Positions 1 to 6,422 of a stretch of DNA of 12,906 nucleotides are shown here, one piece after another. Position 1 is the first letter of the stretch; each line of letters opens with the position of its first letter. Under the pieces are notes generated by a model, which saw nothing but the letters and a program-made list of their open reading frames with translations, was not told the origin of the DNA and did no database searches. The stretch spans positions 4,035 through 16,940 of the forward strand of contig VBPR01000090.1 of the NCBI GenBank assembly GCA_005877345.1, in the 5' to 3' direction. A program made the position numbers and the translations under genes. Source of the DNA: Nitrososphaerota archaeon. GTDB taxonomy: Archaea > Thermoproteota > Nitrososphaeria > Nitrososphaerales > Nitrososphaeraceae.

Positions 1-415
1 CCTTATCTTTAACTTCTTTCTTGCCTTTGGTACGAGAAAGAAAGTTGTTGTCTTTTAATGATTTGAGTACCTCACTTAGTCTATTGGAACTTGGAATTTG
101 AGCAAATACTCTTTCAAAATCTGAGACCATATCACCTTTATCCATATCTATGTCAAATGCAAGATTTTCCGCGATTTTTCTTCCTAGTTCATCTTGACTA
201 TATTGTTTTGTAGGTTCAAAATCCATGAAAAGCAGTGAGATAAAGATTGACCCTTTCTTTGTCTGTATTCGCCTTAGGGCTATCTTCGAGTATTTTTTTG
301 CGTCTGAGTACTTTTTGTTAAGAGTATCCAACTTCGCACCGAGCTTAACAAGGATTAGACCTAGTAGTTGCTGGTCATGTTTTGTTAAACGCCAATTGTT
401 CCGCAATATGCCCAA
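1..415 (-). CDS. Hypothetical protein, 3' end beyond the window
   Basis: An open leftward frame runs from a TTG at 415-413 to the window edge without a stop (at least 138 codons). The in-frame codon at 421-419 is TGA, so the start must be the TTG at 415, the TTG at 406, or the ATG at 226. A TATA-like box at about 434-444 would place transcription start near 414, favouring a leaderless TTG at 415. The protein is charged and mostly helical. It opens with a Leu-rich segment (LTKHDQQLLGLILVKLG) and later has a winged-helix-like stretch (SNRLSEVLKSLKDNNFLSR) about 115-135 residues in. I do not recognise the family. The residue mix is much more protein-like than the antisense reading of 225-461. 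It diverges from the operon at 462 and probably belongs to the same element. Confidence 0.62.
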   Translation of the reverse strand, partial: MGILRNNWRLTKHDQQLLGLILVKLGAKLDTLNKKYSDAKKYSKIALRRIQTKKGSIFISLLFMDFEPTKQYSQDELGRKIAENLAFDIDMDKGDMVSDFERVFAQIPSSNRLSEVLKSLKDNNFLSRTKGKKEVKDK

Positions 416-433
416 TTTTCATGGAGTAATTCC

Positions 434-444
434 TTTTAAATATA
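434..444. promoter_or_regulatory. TATA-like box shared by divergent genes
   Basis: The string TTTTAAATATA lies in the 46-bp gap between the leftward gene (start 415) and the rightward operon (ATG 462). Archaeal TATA boxes sit about 25 bp before the transcription start. From this box both directions reach the first codon almost exactly, implying leaderless or near-leaderless messages both ways. The TTTAAA core is palindromic, which suits use in both directions. Assigned by motif and spacing only. Confidence 0.45.
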
Positions 445-461
445 CGTATTCACTATGGGCG

Positions 462-611
462 ATGAATAGACGTCATACCCTAAGCATAGGTGATGAAGCG
501 TACAAAAAACTTAAGAGCAAAGGAAATTTCGGTGAGTCCTATACAAAACTAATCCTTAGGCTCTTAGATACAATAGATGCGGTGAAGAATGGAGTAATAG
601 ATTTTGAATGA
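462..611 (+). CDS. Small antitoxin/RHH-like protein (DUF217/VapB type)
   Basis: This 49-residue protein reads HTLSIGDEAYKKLKSKGNF followed by GESYTKLILRLLD. The pattern of a beta strand (TLSI), DEAYxxLK, then GES(Y/F)xxLIxRLL resembles archaeal DUF217/VapB-type antitoxins, which are DNA-binding dimers. No PIN-type toxin lies next to it, so it may be a lone regulator of the operon. I chose the ATG at 462 because a TATA-like box at 434-444 fits a leaderless start. The reading upstream of about 416 is antisense to the leftward gene and looks like shadow. Its last bases overlap the next gene, so it is the first gene of a tightly overlapping operon. Confidence 0.6.
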   Translation: MNRRHTLSIGDEAYKKLKSKGNFGESYTKLILRLLDTIDAVKNGVIDFE

Positions 612-804
612 AATATTTTTTCTTAACAAATATTGTAGAGATAATAAACACAAACAATGCCAAAGTTCATGGACAGGATTTGATTTTCAAATCTTTTGTA
701 AGTGTGACTGTCATAAAAGAAGAGAAGCAACAGATGGGTTTAGAGGACCAACACCTGTTGCGATAAGTCATACTACTCAGGCGGAATCGAGAGAAGATGA
801 CTGA
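604..804 (+). CDS. Small Cys/His-rich, probably zinc-binding protein
   Basis: This is a 66-residue protein starting at TTG 604, which overlaps the stop of the preceding gene by 8 bp. The ligand pattern is C11-x4-H16-x2-C19, then W23-x-G25, then C32-x-C34-x-C36-H37. This is a compact set of metal ligands, most likely for zinc. The C-terminal ~28 residues look disordered. Small proteins with this Cys/His and Trp-x-Gly layout are, to my knowledge, common in Nitrososphaeria and have no assigned function. Its 3' end overlaps the next start by 8 bp (ATGACTGA). Position in the operon suggests an accessory DNA- or protein-binding role in element replication or control, but this is inference. Confidence 0.6.
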   Translation: MNEIFFLNKYCRDNKHKQCQSSWTGFDFQIFCKCDCHKRREATDGFRGPTPVAISHTTQAESREDD

Positions 805-991
805 ACTATTATACCGTTCAAGAGAAATAAAAGTTTCTGAAATTAAATTAACTAAACAATCTGTAATATCTGTTATTTCTGAAAACTGGTTTGATTTGAT
901 TGATACTGAATATGAGACCTGTAAATATAAAATGGACAATTTCAAAGGTTGTTTAACAGATTTTTTGAATCAAAATGAGGAGTTAAAATAA
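797..991 (+). CDS. Hypothetical 64-aa protein of the replication operon
   Basis: The ATG lies inside the stop region of the Cys/His-rich gene, and its TAA shares a base with the ATG of the ATPase (TAATG). This overlap at both ends supports translation as part of the operon. The product is acidic and helical with two Cys residues (YETCKYKMDNFKGCLTDFL) and no membrane segment or signal peptide. I do not recognise the family. Confidence 0.55.
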   Translation: MTELLYRSREIKVSEIKLTKQSVISVISENWFDLIDTEYETCKYKMDNFKGCLTDFLNQNEELK

Positions 992-2823
992 TGAATGAAA
1001 TCGAATTCCCTTTAAACGAAGCAGTTAGGGGCAAAAATATTCAAAAAATAGTGTATTTTCCAGATTTAAAGAAGGTTTTGATTTGGCATGATAATAAACC
1101 GATTGAAGTAGATGTGGACTTGAAAAGTATGAGCAAAACAGGGGAAAATTACTATTTGGTGATGAACGACGCGGTCGATAGTAAAACTACTATGGAAAAT
1201 GTATTGCTGATACTATCAGATGGTCTGGCTCCCTATATGTATGAATTTGCTAAGAATGGTAACGATTATGGTTACGGTGATGGTGACGGCGAAGATAGGA
1301 TAACAGCGGCGATAAGAACAACAACGACGATGGAAGAGGCATTACCAACATCAAAGAAGGTAGGCTCAGTTCCAGGTCCTTTTATTGACAAAGAACCCTT
1401 GAATGAGATTCCAGATAAGGATTATGCAGAATTTGTAATAAACATGGCCAGGCGAACAATCAAGCAGGAGAATTCACTTGTGAGGCAGATTTTCTATACC
1501 GCAATGAGTAAGGACACTGCCGAACCTCTGAATTTAGGAATCCATGCACCTACCAGTGAGGGCAAGACCTGGCCAGTCATAAAGACACTAGAGTTCTTTC
1601 CTGCAGAGGATATCCAATACATTGGCAAAATGTCTACGATGACACTTGTAAGACAGAGAGGAATACTCGTGGACAGCAATAATCAACGAGTAAGCGACAA
1701 ACTCAGACAACTGCGAAAAGAAATTCGTAAACTGAAAAACAAAGGCAAAGGCAAAGGTAAAACTAATGAAGTTGAAGCAGATGAACAAAAGTTGGCACAG
1801 CTTGAAGATGAATTGGACGCGTTGCTTGAAGACGTAAGAACTGTTATTAACCTAAAAGGTAAGGTAATCGTATTTTTAGAGCCGCCTAAGCCTGAACTCT
1901 GGGATTTGCTAAAACCCTTCTTGTCACATGATAAAGAGGAAATAGAATACCCATTTGTTGAAACAAATCCAATAGAAGGTATTGTTACCAAGAAGGTAGT
2001 CGTAAGAGGATGGCCAGCGTGTATATTCTGCAGCGCTAAAGACGAGTCTAATTGGCCGACATGGCCTGAAATTGTAAGCAGGTTCTTAATAACGTCGCCA
2101 AACATGATACAAAAAAAATATGAGGAATCAAATTCACTGACAGCACAGACAAAAAGCCTCCCTTCATTCATAAAGCAGCACGTGATAATATCTGATTCTG
2201 AAATCGAGCTGGCAAAAAAATGTGTACGCCATCTCATACGCCAATTACAAACTAATAATCACGAACTTTGGATACCTTACGGTGAGTATTTGGGAGAGGC
2301 CCTTAAAGCTGAGAAGGGAACCGATTCAAGAGCCGCAAAGAGAATATTTTCATTCCTCAATGTTATCCCGCTAGTAAAGGCAGATTTGAGGCCCAAGCTG
2401 ACAATAACAAAGAACCACATTACGATGACCGTGGCAACATTAGAGGACTTGAATGAGGCCCTTTCAATAACACAAAACTATGCGGGCATTCCTACCAACA
2501 AGATGGATTTCTTCAAATATGATTTGTATCGTCTGTATAAAACAGAGAAGTTAAACGAGGATGGGCTTACGACAAAGGAAATGTCAGAGGCGCATAAACT
2601 GAGGACAGGGAGGAGCATGAACTCCGACGCCATACGCAAGTCATTACTTTACGAACTTATGAATAATGGCTATGTGGAGGAGGAAGACTCTGCAATTGAC
2701 AAACGCCGAAAAATATATCGTCCCCTCTTAGAGCCGGAACTGGACCCAGAAAAAAATAAAGAAATTGCGGGAATCAACCAAAGCCCACAATTTATTACAA
2801 CCTTCAGTAATAATACTACCTAG
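991..2823 (+). CDS. P-loop ATPase, putative replicative helicase-like protein
   Basis: This 610-residue protein probably powers DNA unwinding or loading for the element. A Walker A motif is visible at residues 186-193 (APTSEGKT; K192, T193). A hydrophobic strand ending in an acidic residue at 291-297 (KVIVFLE; E297) is a candidate Walker B, and ITSP near 367-370 is a possible sensor strand. Between the two lies a charged coiled-coil-like insert (about 234-283) with a Lys/Gly stretch. Residues 92-101 are a Gly/Asp-rich linker. The C-terminal ~90 residues (LTTKEMSEAHKLRTGRSMNS onward) look like a winged helix. The archaeal primase encoded at 3284 and the overlapping small genes fit a primase-helicase module. 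The exact ATPase superfamily is unclear to me. ATG 991 overlaps the upstream stop. Confidence 0.7.
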   Translation: MNEIEFPLNEAVRGKNIQKIVYFPDLKKVLIWHDNKPIEVDVDLKSMSKTGENYYLVMNDAVDSKTTMENVLLILSDGLAPYMYEFAKNGNDYGYGDGDGEDRITAAIRTTTTMEEALPTSKKVGSVPGPFIDKEPLNEIPDKDYAEFVINMARRTIKQENSLVRQIFYTAMSKDTAEPLNLGIHAPTSEGKTWPVIKTLEFFPAEDIQYIGKMSTMTLVRQRGILVDSNNQRVSDKLRQLRKEIRKLKNKGKGKGKTNEVEADEQKLAQLEDELDALLEDVRTVINLKGKVIVFLEPPKPELWDLLKPFLSHDKEEIEYPFVETNPIEGIVTKKVVVRGWPACIFCSAKDESNWPTWPEIVSRFLITSPNMIQKKYEESNSLTAQTKSLPSFIKQHVIISDSEIELAKKCVRHLIRQLQTNNHELWIPYGEYLGEALKAEKGTDSRAAKRIFSFLNVIPLVKADLRPKLTITKNHITMTVATLEDLNEALSITQNYAGIPTNKMDFFKYDLYRLYKTEKLNEDGLTTKEMSEAHKLRTGRSMNSDAIRKSLLYELMNNGYVEEEDSAIDKRRKIYRPLLEPELDPEKNKEIAGINQSPQFITTFSNNTT

Positions 2824-3118
2824 AAATTGTAGTAGTGTACCAGAAAATTGGTTAATTCTAGAGATTTTGAGCTTTCTAAAATACGGGATTCGGTTAGGCC
2901 ATGGGAGTGGAAATGATGAATACAATAATGAAAATGATGATAGAATCAAGGTAGAAGACATGGCTTTCTATGGTCCCAGTGGAAATAGGCAGACCATTAA
3001 GCAATTTGTATCAGAATATGAGTATACCTATTCTCTGGTTCTGTATTTTAGAAAGCCCGATTTTTCCAAATTCCATACTTCTATATTCCAAATGTTTAAA
3101 CAAAATACAGAATCCTAG
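2765..3118 (+). CDS. Doubtful ORF after the ATPase gene
   Basis: An open frame of 117 codons begins at a TTG inside the end of the ATPase gene. The part within the ATPase is probably shadow. The part after 2823 has an acidic Asn/Asp/Glu-rich stretch and then DMAFYGPSGNRQTIKQFVSE and a Tyr/Phe-rich end. An internal ATG at 2960 would give 52 residues. No Shine-Dalgarno, TATA box or known motif supports it. It may be a small operon gene or chance. Confidence 0.25.
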   Translation: MRESTKAHNLLQPSVIILPRNCSSVPENWLILEILSFLKYGIRLGHGSGNDEYNNENDDRIKVEDMAFYGPSGNRQTIKQFVSEYEYTYSLVLYFRKPDFSKFHTSIFQMFKQNTES

Positions 3119-3221
3119 AAAAAATATGTAAAAAATTGCGGGAAAGAGCTCAATCCCTCAAATTATGTATTTTTTGACTGGCATTATAATTCGGAAGTTC
3201 CACCTAATAATTGTGCCCTAT

Positions 3222-3271
3222 ATCAAATATTATGTTAACAAGAGCACAAAAAATGACAAATTGGTGGAGGT
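3222..3271 (+). promoter_or_regulatory. TATA-like box and strong Shine-Dalgarno of the primase gene
   Basis: An A/T-rich box (ATCAAATATTATG, about 3222-3234) would place transcription start near 3255. A GGTGGAGGT stretch at 3263-3271 follows, 12 nt before the GTG start at 3284. Its strength contrasts with the overlapping or leaderless starts of most genes here and suggests the primase is translated independently of the upstream operon. The remaining gap, 3119-3221, shows nothing else I can name. Confidence 0.45.
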
Positions 3272-3283
3272 ACTAATAATAAA

Positions 3284-4354
3284 GTGCTGACAAAAGAAAA
3301 AGAAATACAAAAAATCAATTCACCTTCGGATGGCATAGAGTTCATTCTAAATCACTTTACAGAACCAATATTTCCGAGAACTATTTCTACTCACAAAAGT
3401 CAAGGAAAACAATTTGAAATCTTTTCGAAGGAAGAAATGATTAAAGCATATGAAGAATCCGACCTTTTTGATTGCAGGGTTAATGCCTACCCTTCTTATA
3501 CCGAATACAAGGGAATTCAGAGATATCCGCCCAACTTCATATTTGCAGATTTAGACCTTTCTACATTTAGAAATTTGGTAGCTCTTGATAGGGCATTACA
3601 AACAACATTACGGATTATTAGAATTAAAATTAATGGCACGCCTACAGTGGTATGGACAGGTAACGGTTACCATATATATCAACCAATTGATGCAATAATC
3701 TTGGAAGAGTTTACGCCATTTGAGGAATTTGAAAATCCATCTTTAAAATTTCTTAGATTTGCCGAAAATAAGTTAACAAGCGGAAAATCAGACCCTTCAC
3801 ATAATCCGTCTTTTAAGTCATGCATGATTAGGATACCAGGGTCATACAATTCCAAATGCTCTTCAGACAAAAACGAAGTAAAAATATACCAAAAATGGGA
3901 TGGCTACAGACCTCCAATTAGCCTGCTTCTTGGTTCATTCCATGCGTACTTGGTAGACCAAAAGATAAAAGAAATGAAATTAAAGAAAAGAATTGAAAAA
4001 CGATTTGGAAATGCTGCACAACAAAGTAATTCAATACACTGGATAGAAACATTATTGCAAACGCCTATAGAAGATTATAGAAAGAATGCTATTGGACTAA
4101 TATTGACTCCGTATCTTATTAATATTAGAAAGATATCATATGATGATGCCTTTTCAATCATAAGAGAGTGGCTAACGAAATGTAATGAATTACGACATTT
4201 GGACTCGAATTTTGACTACAGGATTAAAAACTCGCTTTATACCGCAATCAAAAAACAAACGTTGCCTATGAGACTGGACACTCTGGAGAACAAGAATCGA
4301 GAGTTACATAGGTTACTAACTGAGAAAACTAAAGTTGAAGGGATGCTCAAATAG
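3284..4354 (+). CDS. Archaeo-eukaryotic primase (AEP) superfamily protein
   Basis: A 356-residue primase or primase-polymerase, expected to make primers for DNA replication. The catalytic signature is seen in order: a hydrophobic strand with D89-L90-D91 (FIFADLDLS), then TGNGYHIY with H130, then RIPGSYNSK at 183-191. These match the three AEP active-site motifs (hhDhD, sxH, and a basic nucleotide-binding motif). The C-terminal ~100 residues (from DYRKNAIGLIL, about 264, to ~330) form a helical segment resembling the PriCT-like/helix-bundle domain of plasmid primases. GTG 3284 is chosen for the strong Shine-Dalgarno; the nearest upstream in-frame stop is TGA at 3254. It is much smaller than pRN1-type fusions and has no helicase domain, so the P-loop ATPase encoded upstream probably supplies that role. 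Plasmid- or virus-type rather than chromosomal PriS by context. Confidence 0.82.
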   Translation: MLTKEKEIQKINSPSDGIEFILNHFTEPIFPRTISTHKSQGKQFEIFSKEEMIKAYEESDLFDCRVNAYPSYTEYKGIQRYPPNFIFADLDLSTFRNLVALDRALQTTLRIIRIKINGTPTVVWTGNGYHIYQPIDAIILEEFTPFEEFENPSLKFLRFAENKLTSGKSDPSHNPSFKSCMIRIPGSYNSKCSSDKNEVKIYQKWDGYRPPISLLLGSFHAYLVDQKIKEMKLKKRIEKRFGNAAQQSNSIHWIETLLQTPIEDYRKNAIGLILTPYLINIRKISYDDAFSIIREWLTKCNELRHLDSNFDYRIKNSLYTAIKKQTLPMRLDTLENKNRELHRLLTEKTKVEGMLK

Positions 4355-4432
4355 TATTTGAGTTAAATGGAGGCATAAAGGCATTCCTTGGGAAGTTTGA
4401 TTAAAGCCAAGGTTCTTAGAGATAGTAATTAA

Positions 4433-4624
4433 ATGGGATTCTTAATAGGCGTCGCTTATTCCTCTAGCATAATAACGATAATAATAGGAATTGCAATTCT
4501 TCTTACAGCTCCATCTCCAGATACTGCATTGGTGGGTGTTGCTGTCATAATTGTTGGGTTTATCAGTATTTGGATTTTTAGAAAAAGCGGTCGAGAAGCG
4601 AGAATAAAAAGGAATTCGAAATGA
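4433..4624 (+). CDS. Small two-helix membrane protein
   Basis: This 63-residue protein has two hydrophobic segments, about residues 4-25 and 31-50, joined by a short Pro/Asp loop, and a strongly basic C-terminal tail (RKSGREARIKRNSK) that should lie in the cytoplasm. Family not recognised. Its stop overlaps the start of the decayed gene at 4621 (ATGA), so the two were probably co-transcribed. A weak TATA-like TTTGATTAAAG at about 4396-4406 would give a near-leaderless start. Confidence 0.55.
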   Translation: MGFLIGVAYSSSIITIIIGIAILLTAPSPDTALVGVAVIIVGFISIWIFRKSGREARIKRNSK

Positions 4625-5280
4625 GCTTCTGCTTTGAGTACGATTTCCAGAAATGGACTTTGTTGTCTTTAGGCTTGATAGCTGCTACTTTGATTGTTGG
4701 CCTTGTTTTAATCCACGGCGGCCATGGACAAACTAATAACAATAACTCAGAAGAAAATGAAAATGCAGCGAGAACGTATCTAAGTTGTTATGATGCAACT
4801 ATGTCTACTTTTCTTTAACAAACTTTGTTTGGTCCACCAGAAATAAAATTTAATTTAATTGATTTGATGAGTCCAGAAGTTAAGCAATACATTTCGGATT
4901 CCTGTAAATTCTATCACGAGAAAAGTGGTGTGTGGTTAAGTGGCACAGACAATGAACTTGATAAGGAAATAGTCTCTAAATATAGAGCAGAATTTATGCA
5001 GAAAGTCAAAGAGCCAGACTCCTTAATACAGAGAGACAGGCTTATGTCCAACTGAATAAAACGAGTTGATTCTTCTATGTAAGCCGATTTAGAATATGTA
5101 GTGCACGGTGTTATCATCGACAAGATAACTGGTGGGAAATTGGTTGTTGATTGTTCATTCAAACTATAAATTCCTCTCACTCAGTTGCTTATTATTAACT
5201 TGGACTAAGTATTTTTTGTAACAAAGGACGTAGCGCTGTATACCAATGGTAAGGCCGATGTCACCGACCGACCACAGTGA
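4621..5280 (+). pseudogene. Decayed membrane-anchored/secreted protein gene with in-frame stops
   Basis: One reading frame continues protein-like from ATG 4621 to the double stop at 5278, but is broken by TAA 4816, TGA 5053, TAA 5080, TAA 5167 and TAA 5206. The first piece (65 codons) has an N-terminal membrane segment (about residues 12-31) and an Asn/Glu-rich region, as in an anchored extracytoplasmic protein. The second (after TAA 4816) reads FGPPEIKFNLIDLMSPEVKQ and on through 5052. The third (after 5080) includes ADLEYVVHGVIIDKITGGKL. The last (after 5206) reads FVTKDVALYTNGKADVTD. No frameshift is needed to join them. The simplest reading is a pseudogene with point nonsense mutations. 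Alternatively the first two pieces are separate short genes. The last two pieces are less certain than the first two. Confidence 0.55.
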
Positions 5281-5323
5281 TAATCAAAATCATCTTATCT
5301 GAATGGAAAGTATGGAAATGAAA

Positions 5324-5333
5324 CCTTAAATGT
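5324..5333 (+). promoter_or_regulatory. TATA-like box of the small winged-helix gene
   Basis: CCTTAAATGT is centred about 30 bp before ATG 5360, predicting a leader of only a few nucleotides. Motif and spacing only. Confidence 0.3.
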
Positions 5334-5359
5334 AGTAAGTCTAAGAACCAGAAACTAGA

Positions 5360-5560
5360 ATGTCCGTTTCTGATGTTCGTGACCTGTTTCTGAGAAAATT
5401 GTATGATATGTCAAAGGGTAAAATAACTCCTGTTGCGCGATATGAAATTGGCAAAGAATTGAGCTTGCCAAATGACGAGACCGATGCCATCGTGACAGAA
5501 TTGGAAGCCGCAGGAAAGATAAAAAAAGTTGCAGGAAATTGGATTCTTCTGGCAGTGTAA
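5360..5560 (+). CDS. Small winged-helix DNA-binding-like protein
   Basis: This 66-residue protein consists of almost only one domain. It has a helix (VSDVRDLFLRKLYDMS), a second and third helix (YEIGKELSLPNDETDAIVTELEAAGKI) and a final wing (KKVAGNWILLAV). The order matches a minimal winged helix-turn-helix, a type common as stand-alone regulators in Nitrososphaeria. A TATA-like box upstream fits the ATG start. It is intact although the gene before it is decayed. It is the last gene before the hairpin array, and no target can be inferred. Confidence 0.6.
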   Translation: MSVSDVRDLFLRKLYDMSKGKITPVARYEIGKELSLPNDETDAIVTELEAAGKIKKVAGNWILLAV

Positions 5561-5774
5561 GGAATAAACGAACTGAAACACAAACGGTCTTAATTCATTA
5601 TTTGTCCTGCCCTCTGCCAGATGTATTTAATTTTGAAAACACCTAACTCACAATGGTGAATTTAATTACGTTTACTAATTCATGCTGTTCATGAAAACTA
5701 CTTTGCCCGCCTATCATGTCTTTAAGTTTTTATAACAGGTAAGCATACCAGCATTACTCAATAAGAGAATTCAC

Positions 5775-5819
5775 CTGGTGGATTCCGACTTGACACCATC
5801 GCGGATGGGAATCCACCAG
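5775..5819. repeat. Stem-loop unit 1
   Basis: A perfect 12-bp inverted repeat, CTGGTGGATTCC (5775-5786) with GGAATCCACCAG (5808-5819), closes a 21-nt loop. TTTTAATAATTT follows. The loop contains CATCGC and GATGGG, which recur near units 4 and 7. Confidence 0.75.
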
Positions 5820-5934
5820 TTTTAATAATTTGGTCCTAATCAGCCTTACATCTTCAATAACTTAGGTAAGTCATATTCTAATAGCAGTAACTTGAATTCT
5901 TCTCAACTCTTCATAAGATGAATCTTGGGAGCCG

Positions 5935-5967
5935 GGTGGGACTGCCCGCCTACTTTTTGGTCCCACC
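5935..5967. repeat. Stem-loop unit 2
   Basis: A perfect 8-bp inverted repeat, GGTGGGAC (5935-5942) with GTCCCACC (5960-5967), has a 17-nt loop. An A/T-rich tail (AATTATTTTAA) follows after about 11 bp. Confidence 0.65.
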
Positions 5968-6013
5968 GGTAGACCAGAATTATTTTAACTTACCGTTCCA
6001 AACATGTTTGGGG

Positions 6014-6059
6014 AAACTGATGGGTAATCTTGTGTTCTAATCATCTCACCCGCACCAGT
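6014..6059. repeat. Stem-loop unit 3 (imperfect)
   Basis: AAACTGATGGGT (6014-6025) pairs imperfectly with the segment ending CACCCGCACCAGTTT. The tail TTTTAAATTA begins the longer direct repeat shared with 6347-6422. Confidence 0.5.
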
Positions 6060-6126
6060 TTTAAATTACTTATACTTTGTTGGCAAGAAATAGATTGCAT
6101 TAGTACGACATCGCTGATGGGGCTTG
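6053..6126. repeat. Direct repeat, copy A (partner 6347-6422)
   Basis: The two segments match over about 75 bp: CACCAGTTTTAAATTA, a T/A-rich run, TTTGTTGGC, a GATTGC block, GTACG, CATCGC and TGGGG. A few substitutions and small indels separate them, so these are diverged copies of one unit including the 5' arm of the next hairpin. Confidence 0.7.
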
Positions 6127-6155
6127 CCAGCGCGAAACAAGCAATGTCCCACCAG
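6114..6155. repeat. Stem-loop unit 4
   Basis: CTGATGGGGC (6114-6123) pairs with GTCCCACCAG (6146-6155), with one mismatch and one G-T pair. An A/T tail (AAAATTATTTATA) follows after about 10 bp. Confidence 0.6.
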
Positions 6156-6219
6156 TGCCTACTAAAATTATTTATAGTCTATTGCATAAAATTATCTGTC
6201 CAAGAATCTTCAAGCCTTT

Positions 6220-6259
6220 GGCGGGCCCGTACTTTCCCTAAGTCTGCATTGGTCCCGCC
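6220..6259. repeat. Stem-loop unit 5
   Basis: GGCGGG (6220-6225) pairs with CCCGCC (6254-6259). The tail TTAAATTATTTTATATTTTG follows at once, nearly identical to that of unit 6. Confidence 0.55.
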
Positions 6260-6302
6260 ATTAAATTATTTTATATTTTGTTTACTATTAGTTAACACTC
6301 TC

Positions 6303-6355
6303 AAACTGGTGGGATAATCATTGATAATGGGTCTTGTCAGTTGTCCCACCAGTTT
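6303..6355. repeat. Stem-loop unit 6 (perfect 12-bp stem)
   Basis: AAACTGGTGGGA (6303-6314) and TCCCACCAGTTT (6344-6355) are a perfect inverted repeat with a 29-nt loop. The A/T tail continues into the end of the leftward HTH gene, whose TAA stop is at 6362-6360. Confidence 0.75.
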
Positions 6356-6422
6356 TAAATTATTTTATATTTTGTTGGCGAGAGATTGATTGCCTTTCGT
6401 ACGTCATCGCCGGTGGGGTTTG
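6347..6422. repeat. Direct repeat, copy B (partner 6053-6126)
   Basis: Second copy of the ~75-bp unit. It overlaps the last codons and stop of the leftward HTH gene, which shows that the repeat and the coding sequence share DNA. Confidence 0.7.

Larger units (their letters stand above)
5561..6359. other. Gene-free region holding the stem-loop array
   Basis: No convincing gene lies in these 800 bp. The first 200 bp (5561-5770) show nothing I can name beyond A/T-rich DNA and a TGCCCGCC string near 5704. The rest holds six stem-loop units, with a seventh inside the end of the leftward gene. The 95-codon open frame on the plus strand near 6030-6317 crosses three hairpins and looks like chance. 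Confidence 0.6.

Noticed and set aside
374..420. Leftward ATG at 422 giving a 15-codon peptide, which suggested a frameshifted start for the leftward gene
   Set aside because: Position-by-position framing shows that the leftward gene is continuous from TTG 415, so no frameshift is needed.
225..461. Rightward open frame extending the antitoxin-like gene by 79 codons at its N-terminus
   Set aside because: It is antisense to the better leftward frame (415 to 1) and rich in Ser/Phe/Arg/Cys like shadow sequence. The TATA-like box at 434-444 points to a start at 462.
608..769. ATG-initiated 53-codon frame overlapping the Cys/His gene
   Set aside because: The Cys/His ligand pattern and operon overlaps favour the TTG 604 frame. 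The alternative has no motif.
1494..2237. Leftward frames opposite the ATPase gene (up to 184 codons)
   Set aside because: Ser/Leu/Phe-rich antisense readings of a well-supported coding region; no motif.
6030..6317. 95-codon rightward frame within the hairpin array
   Set aside because: It spans three stem-loops, has a low-complexity Ser/Leu/Cys composition and no start signal.
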